Shown here one piece after another: positions 55,360 to 62,387 of a stretch of 64,000 bases of DNA (positions within the stretch are counted from its first letter, which is position 1; every line of letters begins with the position of its first letter). Source of the DNA: Kangiella geojedonensis (GTDB taxonomy: Bacteria > Pseudomonadota > Gammaproteobacteria > Enterobacterales > Kangiellaceae); contig NZ_CP010975.1 in assembly GCF_000981765.1 (NCBI RefSeq), positions 1,240,001 to 1,304,000 of the forward strand. Direction: 5' to 3'. Made by a program: the position numbers and the translations under genes. The notes under the pieces were generated by a model. It was not told the origin of the DNA, did not search any database, and saw only the letters and a list, made by a program, of their open reading frames with translations.

Positions 55360-57066
55360 TTAGTGGGCATCACCCTTTCTGAAGTCGTCCCAATAATCTT
55401 TAACGGTCTTCTTCATATCCTTATGCAGTAACATAATACCGATCAAGTTTGGTATGGTCATCATCACAATTGCAACATTCGCAAGTGCCCAGACTACAGT
55501 AGTATCGACTACTGCTGCCACAGCGAACATAACCACATAAACAACGCGATAAACGTGCACACCCTTAGAGCCAAATAGGTAGGTTACCGCTCGATCACCA
55601 TAGTAAGACCAAGCAATTGCTGTGGTAAATGCGAAAAGTAATAAACCAAGCGATACAATGTATTTACCGTTTTCACCCAAGAAGCCTTTGGTGAATGCTT
55701 CTGCCGTTAAACTCGCCGAGTGAATCAAAGACTTACCTTCGACGACGATTTCGAGGTTTTCGAGCTTTCCGTTTTTGACCGTTACGACACCCGTTATAGG
55801 CTCAAGGTTTAAACTTGCTTCATTACGTTGCTTGTACACAACATCTTCAGCAATCGAACGAGCGTTAAGCAATGTATAACCATCCGAGATTGCCACACCG
55901 TCCTGTATCGAAATGCTGCCATCAAAGCGTTTAACTGTCGACTCTTTTTCAGTTTTCTTATCTAAGAATATTTGGAGTTGCTTAATATCCTCTTCGTTAC
56001 CAGACTGATCTGAATACTCACCGGCTACAAAAATCATGTCGTTTCGATCAAAGGTATTATGGTGTTTATCTTTCCAAACACCTGAAGAAAGGATAACTAG
56101 CGCGGTTAAAGTACAGATGATAAGCGTGTCAATAAAAGGCTCTAATAATGACACCATACCTTCTGAAGCAGGTTCTTTACCTTTTGCCGCCGAGTGTGCG
56201 ATTGCCGCAGAACCCTGACCCGCTTCGTTTGAGAACAAACCGCGATTCACCCCACGTTGCATCGCATAGGCGAAACTTGCACCTAAGAAACCGCCAATCG
56301 CAGCAGAACCTGAGAAGACGCTACTGAAGATTGCTGAAAACGAAGGGATGATGTTTTCATAGTTATAGGAGATAACCAGTAAAGCACCGATGACATAAAG
56401 TACCGCCATTAATGGCACCACTCGTTCAGCCACTTTAGCGATACGCTTAATACCACCAATGATTACCAACGCTAACAAAACAGCAAGAGTCACACCAGTA
56501 ATCCAATTAGGCAAAGAGAAGGTATCGTTCATGACCTGTGCAATATTATTGACCTGAGGCATGTTACCGGTACCAAATGAACAAATAATGGTCGCTAGTG
56601 CAAAGATTACCGCTAACCACTTCATGTTCAATTTCTTTTCCATGTAATACATGGGGCCACCAGCCATGGTGCCGTCTTCTGTTTTTTCACGGTATTTGTG
56701 AGATAAGGTAACTTCCACGAATTTCGTGGTCATACCTAAGAAAGCCGTCACCCACATCCAGAAGATTGCCGCAGGACCACCCATAAAGATAGCCAAGGCC
56801 ACGCCACCTATATTACCGGTACCGACAGTTCCCGAAAGTGCTGTAGACAAGGCCGCGAAATGAGATGTATCACCTGGATCATCCTTCTTACTGTATTTAC
56901 CCTTTACAATTCGAACAGCTTGTCCGAAGTAACGAACTTGAGGCAGCCCTAAGTAAATTGTAAAAAATAAACCCACACCAATTAATAGATACGGAAAATA
57001 ATCCGCAGAACCTAGAAATCCATCTAGAAAATCCAGTCCGTTTTTAATTGTTTCTATAATGTCCAA
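55360..57066 (-). CDS. Alanine/glycine:cation symporter, AGCS family
   Basis: A 568-residue Na+/alanine-type symporter. The AGCS motifs are seen: [41 protein letters not shown] and [18 protein letters not shown] hydrophilic insert of about 120 residues (about 345-470, starting [13 protein letters not shown]) interrupts the C-terminal half, longer than usual. It imports alanine or glycine with Na+ (or H+). It is a single gene with its own terminator. Confidence 0.92.
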   Translation of the reverse strand: MDIIETIKNGLDFLDGFLGSADYFPYLLIGVGLFFTIYLGLPQVRYFGQAVRIVKGKYSKKDDPGDTSHFAALSTALSGTVGTGNIGGVALAIFMGGPAAIFWMWVTAFLGMTTKFVEVTLSHKYREKTEDGTMAGGPMYYMEKKLNMKWLAVIFALATIICSFGTGNMPQVNNIAQVMNDTFSLPNWITGVTLAVLLALVIIGGIKRIAKVAERVVPLMAVLYVIGALLVISYNYENIIPSFSAIFSSVFSGSAAIGGFLGASFAYAMQRGVNRGLFSNEAGQGSAAIAHSAAKGKEPASEGMVSLLEPFIDTLIICTLTALVILSSGVWKDKHHNTFDRNDMIFVAGEYSDQSGNEEDIKQLQIFLDKKTEKESTVKRFDGSISIQDGVAISDGYTLLNARSIAEDVVYKQRNEASLNLEPITGVVTVKNGKLENLEIVVEGKSLIHSASLTAEAFTKGFLGENGKYIVSLGLLLFAFTTAIAWSYYGDRAVTYLFGSKGVHVYRVVYVVMFAVAAVVDTTVVWALANVAIVMMTIPNLIGIMLLHKDMKKTVKDYWDDFRKGDAH

Positions 57067-57150
57067 GAAATGATCCCCATAACACTTATAAGTTAAAATT
57101 ATCGGCTAACCTTACCATTATGAGAAAAGCTTGGCTAGTGACTTTATTCA

Positions 57151-58263
57151 TCACCTTTCGTCGTCAAAAGCCCCGTCTATGTACTCTAGAGGCAACTGCA
57201 CAAAGCTGGCCGATTCAGCGTTTTGAAAGCGAACGCCTAGCCCTAAAAGTCGTATTGACTTATTTCTACGATGAAACCCTTCGTCCATTAATTCGTAAAA
57301 TAAATCATCATTCACACCAAAGCTGGTTCGCTCAACCGTGGTGGCTGAGAAGTCGCTGAACTTTAGTTTTACAAACATTTTATTGACTGGCGCATCCACT
57401 TTAGAGCGCGCCAAGCGTTGCTTTAAAGTGCTTAATAACTGAGGAACTTCAGCTAAGCAGTCTTCCAAAGTGTATAAGTCTTTATCGTAGGTATTCTCGA
57501 CACTTAGCGACTTGCGAGGATAATGAGTAATCACAGGACGATCATCGATGCCACGAGATAAGTAATATAAACTTTGACCAAAAGCGCCAAATTTACGCGT
57601 TAATTCAAGTAGCTCTAATTGCTGTAAATCAGCGCAGGTATAGACCCCCATATTATGCAGTTTTTCGGACGTTTTCTTTCCAACACCAGGGATTTTCTTC
57701 ACTGGTAACTCTACGATAAAAGCAGCTACCGCGTCAGGTTGAATCACAAATTGTCCGTTCGGCTTTTCCCAGTCTGAAGCGACCTTAGCCAAAAATTTAT
57801 TAGGGGCAATTCCTGCCGAAGCCGTGAGCTTTAATTCTTGATAAATATCATGCCGAATCGCCTGTGCTATATAAGTGGCACTCCCCTTATACTCAGTAGA
57901 CTCTGATACATCCAAAAACGCCTCATCCAACGACAAAGGTTCGATTAACGGTGTGTATTTCGCAAAAATCGATCGGATAACCTTGGAGTCATGACGGTAC
58001 TTTTCAAAGTTTGGTGGAACAATAATGAGATTTGGACATAAACGTTTGGCATGAGCCGATGCCATTGCAGAATGAACGCCATAAGTTCGAGCTTCGTAGT
58101 TGCAGGTCGCAATCACCCCACGCTTGTCCGGCGAGCCACCAACCGCCACGGGCGAATTACGCAATAAAGGATCATCCCGCATTTCAATGGCTGCGTAGAA
58201 GCAGTCCATATCCACATGAATGATTTTTCGGTTGGCTTGTATTTCAGGTAAGGCGTCAGGCAT
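57151..58263 (-). CDS. dinB: DNA polymerase IV
   Basis: A 370-residue Y-family polymerase, close to the usual 350. The N-terminal catalytic motif VDMDCFYAAIEMRDD, SLDEAFLDVS with the catalytic Asp/Glu and the little-finger domain from about 235 are clear. It carries out error-prone translesion synthesis. No LexA box is obvious upstream. It is a single gene on the minus strand. Confidence 0.94.
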   Translation of the reverse strand: MPDALPEIQANRKIIHVDMDCFYAAIEMRDDPLLRNSPVAVGGSPDKRGVIATCNYEARTYGVHSAMASAHAKRLCPNLIIVPPNFEKYRHDSKVIRSIFAKYTPLIEPLSLDEAFLDVSESTEYKGSATYIAQAIRHDIYQELKLTASAGIAPNKFLAKVASDWEKPNGQFVIQPDAVAAFIVELPVKKIPGVGKKTSEKLHNMGVYTCADLQQLELLELTRKFGAFGQSLYYLSRGIDDRPVITHYPRKSLSVENTYDKDLYTLEDCLAEVPQLLSTLKQRLARSKVDAPVNKMFVKLKFSDFSATTVERTSFGVNDDLFYELMDEGFHRRNKSIRLLGLGVRFQNAESASFVQLPLEYIDGAFDDER

Positions 58264-58453
58264 GCCTTATTTTATGATGGAATAAGACAGAACGAAACAA
58301 AAAAGCGTACCATTCCGTGTTGTGACTTTTAGAAATAGTTTTAGGTAACGCTGGATCTAAATATATACAGTCAATATCGCCATAAACGCATTTGAAGAAA
58401 ACCTCGCAGTAAAACTCGCTCCTTCAAGGCTAAGCAAGTTATGATAGTTCACC

Positions 58454-58873
58454 CTATATATCAATATCGTACATTTGTAGCACAGAGATCGTTTCATGAT
58501 CAGTCAACAACTTCCATTTTACTTCGCTAGTTTCAACCTCCACTGACGGAAGAGAGCCTTCTTCATTCAAAATATCCAGCCAGTTCAGGGCTGAGGCTTG
58601 AGTATTCTTCAAACACGCTAAAAGCTTATTCTTATATGACACTGTATAAGAGCAATCTGCTCTTACAAGAATTTTATTTTCATACACAAAAAGCTCAATT
58701 TCTAACCCCATAGAGTGAGAACTTTCAAAAAAAGAATCATGGTACATGTAGTCATCTACAACACTGAGGTCACTATCATTAATATAAGAACTTTCTTTTG
58801 CCAATGAAATATTTGAAAAAGCATACAAAATGCATATGAGTACAGACATGGCTGGATAAATTACATAATTCAA
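58454..58873 (-). CDS. Small exported protein of unknown function
   Basis: A 139-residue protein that starts with TTG at 58873, overlapping the kinase stop (TTGA), with a GAGG site 11 bases upstream; an ATG at 58849 is the alternative. Residues 1-25 form a signal peptide or anchor (VLICILYAFSNISLA), and the mature part has two Cys (ADCSYT, LLACLKN) that may form a disulfide. I do not recognise a family. It belongs to the PepSY-PhoP-PhoQ-type operon by position. Confidence 0.7.
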   Translation of the reverse strand: MNYVIYPAMSVLICILYAFSNISLAKESSYINDSDLSVVDDYMYHDSFFESSHSMGLEIELFVYENKILVRADCSYTVSYKNKLLACLKNTQASALNWLDILNEEGSLPSVEVETSEVKWKLLTDHETISVLQMYDIDI

Positions 58874-60255
58874 AAACTCAACCTCATCAAGGCTCCACCC
58901 AACTCGCTGGTGTCGATGTCTATCTGGCCGTTATAAGCTGCAACGATTTCAGTAACGACGGACATGCCAATACCCTGCCCCTCAACGGTTTCATCAAGAC
59001 GCTTGCCGCGAGAAAGTATGGCGAGTCGAACATTTTCTGGAATACCTGGGCCATTATCTTCAACGGTAACTTGTACTTTTCCGGCAATTCGTTGCGCTTT
59101 GACTCTGACTTTTGATTTCGTCCACTTACAGGCATTATCAAGCACATTGCCAAATACTTCATAAAAGTCACCTTCGTTTAACGCAATCATCAAGCCGTGG
59201 CTGACCTCGACTTCTATCGTGACCCCCTTATCTTGATACACTTTGGTTAAGCTGGTGGCTAATTTGTCTAGTGCTGGTTCAACTTCCATCGAGCGCATCA
59301 TGACCTGTGGTCCACTAGTTGCTCTTTGCAGTTGATAAGCGACGATTTGATCCATGCGCCCTATTTGTTCAGAGCAAATAACCGCCAGCTCTTCGGCATC
59401 GTTGCTTTTGTTTTGTAAAGCCGTATTCATCACCGCCAGAGGTGTTTTTAAACTATGCGCCAAATTCCCCAGCGTTTCTTTGTAACGCTTACTTTGGTGG
59501 CGCTCGCTTTGGATAAACCGATTAATATTTTCAGTTAAGCGCTGTAGCTCTTGAGGGTATTGATCCGATAAGGTGCTGAGCATTCCTTTTTCAATGTGAC
59601 GCAACTCTTTCACCGCACGGCGGATTGGACGAAGTGTCCAACGCATGACCACAAACAAGATCACCAGCAAAGACAGCGCCATAATCGATAACCAAAACCA
59701 CAGTTGATTACGATACGCCGAAATCACTTGGTCGAAGGGACGCTTATTCTCAAGGATGACAAAATGATAGAGGGATATAGCGCCTTCGGGCGACTCCCAC
59801 TCGGCAATGTAATGAAACCTAAAATAGTCAGTTTCATCCATAGTAATTTCAGCTAAGGTCCCTTCTCCGGGTAAACTTAACGGCAGTGGTACCTTATGTT
59901 GCTCTTGGTCGTAACGAGCTGATAGCGACTTCCAAATCAAGCTTTCCGTCTCATCATAAACCAGCGCCGACATGCCGCTGTTGTATTGATTAAAACGTTT
60001 ATCCGAAGGGATTTCTTCCGGCAAAAATAAATCACCAGGCTCGAGTTCATCCGCATAAGACAGCAGGCTATAAAACTGAGCATACAGCCTTTCATAAGTC
60101 GCTTGGCGAATCCCCGTCTTGTAGGAATCCAGCAACACAAAACTCATGGCGATAATAAAAAATACCAGCACAACACTGGTATTTAATAATAATCGTCTTT
60201 GTAACGAGTACTTTGGCTTTGTCTTTTTGACTTTATGTTCAGCTTGTTCCTGCAC
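58870..60255 (-). CDS. Sensor histidine kinase, PhoQ-like
   Basis: A 461-residue membrane kinase starting with GTG at 60255 behind an AGGA site. Two membrane helices (about 26-48 and 190-210) enclose a periplasmic sensor domain. HAMP follows, then the histidine box NLAHSLKTPLAVM and the ATP-binding HATPase_c domain with NVLDNACKW, DNGPGIP and GQGIGMSVV. It should phosphorylate the adjacent response regulator. It is PhoQ-like by domain layout; the acidic periplasmic patch of true PhoQ was not established. Confidence 0.9.
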   Translation of the reverse strand: MQEQAEHKVKKTKPKYSLQRRLLLNTSVVLVFFIIAMSFVLLDSYKTGIRQATYERLYAQFYSLLSYADELEPGDLFLPEEIPSDKRFNQYNSGMSALVYDETESLIWKSLSARYDQEQHKVPLPLSLPGEGTLAEITMDETDYFRFHYIAEWESPEGAISLYHFVILENKRPFDQVISAYRNQLWFWLSIMALSLLVILFVVMRWTLRPIRRAVKELRHIEKGMLSTLSDQYPQELQRLTENINRFIQSERHQSKRYKETLGNLAHSLKTPLAVMNTALQNKSNDAEELAVICSEQIGRMDQIVAYQLQRATSGPQVMMRSMEVEPALDKLATSLTKVYQDKGVTIEVEVSHGLMIALNEGDFYEVFGNVLDNACKWTKSKVRVKAQRIAGKVQVTVEDNGPGIPENVRLAILSRGKRLDETVEGQGIGMSVVTEIVAAYNGQIDIDTSELGGALMRLSF

Positions 60256-60288
60256 GGGTATGTCCTAGCCTAGAGCGATTGAGCAAAA

Positions 60289-60969
60289 CTACTTATCTAA
60301 ATCACTATTCAAACGATAGCCTCGCCCTCGTAAAGTTTCAATAGGCTTTAAAGTACCGTCAGGATCGATTTTTTTGCGCAAACGGCCCACGAAAACTTCA
60401 AGAACGTTCGAGTCACGGTCATAGTCTTGTGCGTAAAGGTGTTCGGTGAGTTCTGTTTTTGACACTACTTTGTCAGGGTTAAGCATCAAGTATTCAATAA
60501 CTTTGTACTCATACGCGGTTAAATCCATCGGCTCGCCGTTAACTTTAACTTCTTGTTTAAGGCTGTTGAGGCTTATTGGACCTTTTTCGATTTCTGGCTT
60601 AGCGTAACCCGAGGCTCTGCGTAATAGCGCATTAACCCGAGCCAATAGCTCTTCGATCTGAAATGGCTTCACTAAATAGTCATCAGCACCAGCTGCTAGT
60701 CCATCAACTTTATCTTGCCAATGGCCTCGCGCCGTTAGAATTAATACTGGGAAGCCAATATCTTCTTTACGCAACGTTTCGATGACTTCGATACCGGAGA
60801 TATCCGGTAAGCCAAGATCAAATATTCCCAAATCAAAAGAAAATTCACGTCCTAAATAAAGTCCTTCTTCACCATTAGGAGCTTGCTCAACGACATAGCT
60901 TTGTTTTTCTAAAGCAGTCACCAATTGCTGACGCAAGGCATCATCATCTTCCATCAAGAGTATTTTCAT
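60289..60969 (-). CDS. phoP: Two-component response regulator, OmpR/PhoP type
   Basis: A 226-residue regulator with a receiver domain (MKILLMEDDDALRQQL, phospho-acceptor D51 in IFDLGLPDISG, conserved Lys in DDYLVKPFQIEEL) and a C-terminal winged helix with DLTAYEYKVIEYLMLNPDKVVSKTELTEHLY. It is close to PhoP/QseB/PmrA. It is 33 bases before the kinase and downstream of a PepSY gene with a hairpin between them. The PhoP name is a best guess by similarity. Confidence 0.88.
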   Translation of the reverse strand: MKILLMEDDDALRQQLVTALEKQSYVVEQAPNGEEGLYLGREFSFDLGIFDLGLPDISGIEVIETLRKEDIGFPVLILTARGHWQDKVDGLAAGADDYLVKPFQIEELLARVNALLRRASGYAKPEIEKGPISLNSLKQEVKVNGEPMDLTAYEYKVIEYLMLNPDKVVSKTELTEHLYAQDYDRDSNVLEVFVGRLRKKIDPDGTLKPIETLRGRGYRLNSDLDK

Positions 60970-60997
60970 TGTTATTAACCCCTAAGTAATGTCAAAA

Positions 60998-61020
60998 CCT
61001 AACGGTTGATCACCGTTAGG
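60998..61020 (-). promoter_or_regulatory. Hairpin overlapping the PepSY stop, before the response regulator
   Basis: CCTAACGGT (60998-61006) and ACCGTTAGG (61012-61020) form a nine-pair stem. It contains the PepSY stop codon and is followed by TTTTG on the minus strand. It may be a weak terminator or attenuator that sets the ratio of PepSY protein to the two-component system. Confidence 0.5.
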
Positions 61021-61312
61021 CTAAACGACCATTACAAGCATTGACGTACACATGACGCACTCTGCCTGAATCAGTCAAAATTTTAACACGATATACTGGA
61101 GGCCGAGCACGCATGTTCAAACTGGCAGATAATACTTTGCCATTGACCCTACGCGCCGCAGCACTCATGGCTGCACCTTTGCCTATGGGGGTGCAGGTTT
61201 TCTTTTCTCGAAGCTCAGGAGTTGGCAGTAGCTTTTGTGATGCACTATGAACATTCTGCGCAAACAAAACAGCCACTACCATCAAAGCTATAAGAGTTAG
61301 TTTCTTGATCAT
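61016..61312 (-). CDS. PepSY-domain exported protein
   Basis: A 98-residue protein with a signal peptide (about 1-23) and one PepSY domain: AAARRVNGKVLSASLNMRARPPVYRVKILTDSGRVRHVYVNACNGRLA, given here in family parts, follows the pattern A..v.GkV..a....YrVkil..G.vr.v.VNA..G. Two cysteines are present (TCTPIGKG, NACNG). PepSY proteins often sit beside PhoPQ-like systems and may modulate the sensor. It starts the operon pepSY-phoP-phoQ-small exported protein. Confidence 0.85.
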   Translation of the reverse strand: MIKKLTLIALMVVAVLFAQNVHSASQKLLPTPELREKKTCTPIGKGAAMSAAARRVNGKVLSASLNMRARPPVYRVKILTDSGRVRHVYVNACNGRLA

Positions 61313-61350
61313 TTCAGTCTCTTACACAATCTCACTTCATGAATTCAATG

Positions 61351-61896
61351 TTAACGATAGTGTTTTCTAGGACGCTCAATTTCAATCCAGCGACCAGGGC
61401 GGTACTTTGAAAACGTTGTGTAATGACGGCCGCGGTATTTATACACCACGTCGTAACCGACAACCCCACCTCGCGCATAACGTGACTGATAATGTGTGGA
61501 ACAGTGAGTCTGCCTTTGACCGGAGCTATTTTTTGCAATCGAAGCACCAATTAACGCGCCAGCAACTGCACCAACGTTTTTGTGTCGTTGCTTATCGCCA
61601 ATTTTGTAACCAATTAAACCACCAACGACTCCACCGACCAACGCTTTACCGCGACGGTCACTTGCATCATAGCGAGTTCGTTCCGAATGACAAGTTCTAA
61701 CTGGCTCATCATAGCGGTAACCTTGCTCATAAATAGGTGTGACATCGACAACCTTCCCTTTTGTATAGTGTTTGCGCTCGTAGCCACTATCATAGTGCGC
61801 ATGTCGATCGTACCGATGGTCGGCTTGTACCGATAATGGAAGAATCAGCGCTGAAAGCGCTAACGATGTGATTAATAATGGATGTTTGAGTTTCAT
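61351..61896 (-). CDS. Glycine-zipper 2TM domain protein
   Basis: A 181-residue protein with a signal peptide (about 1-25) and a glycine-rich segment KALVGGVVGGLIGYKIGD and KNVGAVAGALIGASIAKN that forms a glycine zipper for membrane insertion. The flanks are rich in His, Arg and Tyr (RYDRHAHYDSGYERKHY, RPRKHYR). Such proteins of the Rickettsia 17 kDa/SlyB type lie in the outer membrane or periplasm and respond to PhoP in enteric bacteria. The ATG at 61896 has an AGGAG site that is masked by an upstream inverted repeat. Function unknown. Confidence 0.85.
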   Translation of the reverse strand: MKLKHPLLITSLALSALILPLSVQADHRYDRHAHYDSGYERKHYTKGKVVDVTPIYEQGYRYDEPVRTCHSERTRYDASDRRGKALVGGVVGGLIGYKIGDKQRHKNVGAVAGALIGASIAKNSSGQRQTHCSTHYQSRYARGGVVGYDVVYKYRGRHYTTFSKYRPGRWIEIERPRKHYR

Positions 61897-61899
61897 TAG

Positions 61900-61946
61900 C
61901 TGTCTCCTGATACCAAGCAACAAAGCTGGCTTATTTCAGGAGACAG
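61900..61946 (-). promoter_or_regulatory. Inverted repeat that masks the ribosome binding site
   Basis: CTGTCTCCTGA and TCAGGAGACAG are 11-base perfect complementary arms (61900-61910 and 61936-61946) separated by 25 bases. The right arm of the transcript carries the AGGAG Shine-Dalgarno of the glycine-zipper gene, four to ten bases before its ATG. When folded, the hairpin would hide it. This could be an RNA thermometer or a regulated leader; the loop also contains partly complementary bases. Confidence 0.6.
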
Positions 61947-61950
61947 TTTA

Positions 61951-61979
61951 CTGAGGTTCAACTGAATCTCAGATGAACC
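61951..61979 (-). promoter_or_regulatory. PhoP-like direct repeats overlapping a palindrome
   Basis: On the minus strand GTTCA and ATTCA recur with an 11-base period (GTTCATCTGAG then ATTCAGTTGAA), the spacing used by PhoP/OmpR boxes. The same stretch contains an imperfect palindrome CTGAG-TTCA...TGAA-CTCAG. It lies just upstream of the masked leader, so it could be the response-regulator site for this gene. Confidence 0.35.
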
Positions 61980-62004
61980 AATTTTGAGAGTACTTATATA
62001 GTTA

Positions 62005-62262
62005 TTATGGCTTGCTAAAGGTTCTGTATAAGAACAAGATGATAATAGCACCGCCAGTTGCTGTCAGTAAGGTAGGAATATTGAAGCCTGTAGCTTGTGT
62101 ACCACCTAATCCTAGTAAGTTACCTACAAAGCCACCAACGAATGCACCAACAATACCGAGTATAATGGTCATGATCCAGCCGCCTTTATCTGGGCCTGGC
62201 ATAATTAGCTTCGCCAATGCTCCTGCAACTAAACCTACAACAATCCAAGTAAGAATACCCAT
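62005..62262 (-). CDS. GlsB/YeaQ/YmgE family membrane protein
   Basis: An 85-residue protein of three membrane helices. The pattern MGILTWIVVGLVAGALAKLIMPG and GGWIMTIILGIVGAFVGGFVGNLLG is characteristic of the YeaQ/transglycosylase-associated family, seen in envelope stress. A clear ribosome site (GGAGAA) precedes the ATG. It stands alone between the glycine-zipper gene and the acyl-CoA synthetase gene. The biochemical role is unknown. Confidence 0.92.
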   Translation of the reverse strand: MGILTWIVVGLVAGALAKLIMPGPDKGGWIMTIILGIVGAFVGGFVGNLLGLGGTQATGFNIPTLLTATGGAIIILFLYRTFSKP

Positions 62263-62387
62263 GTCTTTTCTCCTTAATCAAGTTGATTATTGACACTATC
62301 CAGTATGCCATAATCATGAGCTGAGTTAATGAAATGAACGTAAAATATCGTTAAGTATCGATAAAATAACGTTATTTAGCTCACACT

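Noticed and set aside
57151-58263. LexA box before dinB
   Set aside because: The region upstream of 58263 shows no CTG-n10-CAG pattern of good quality.
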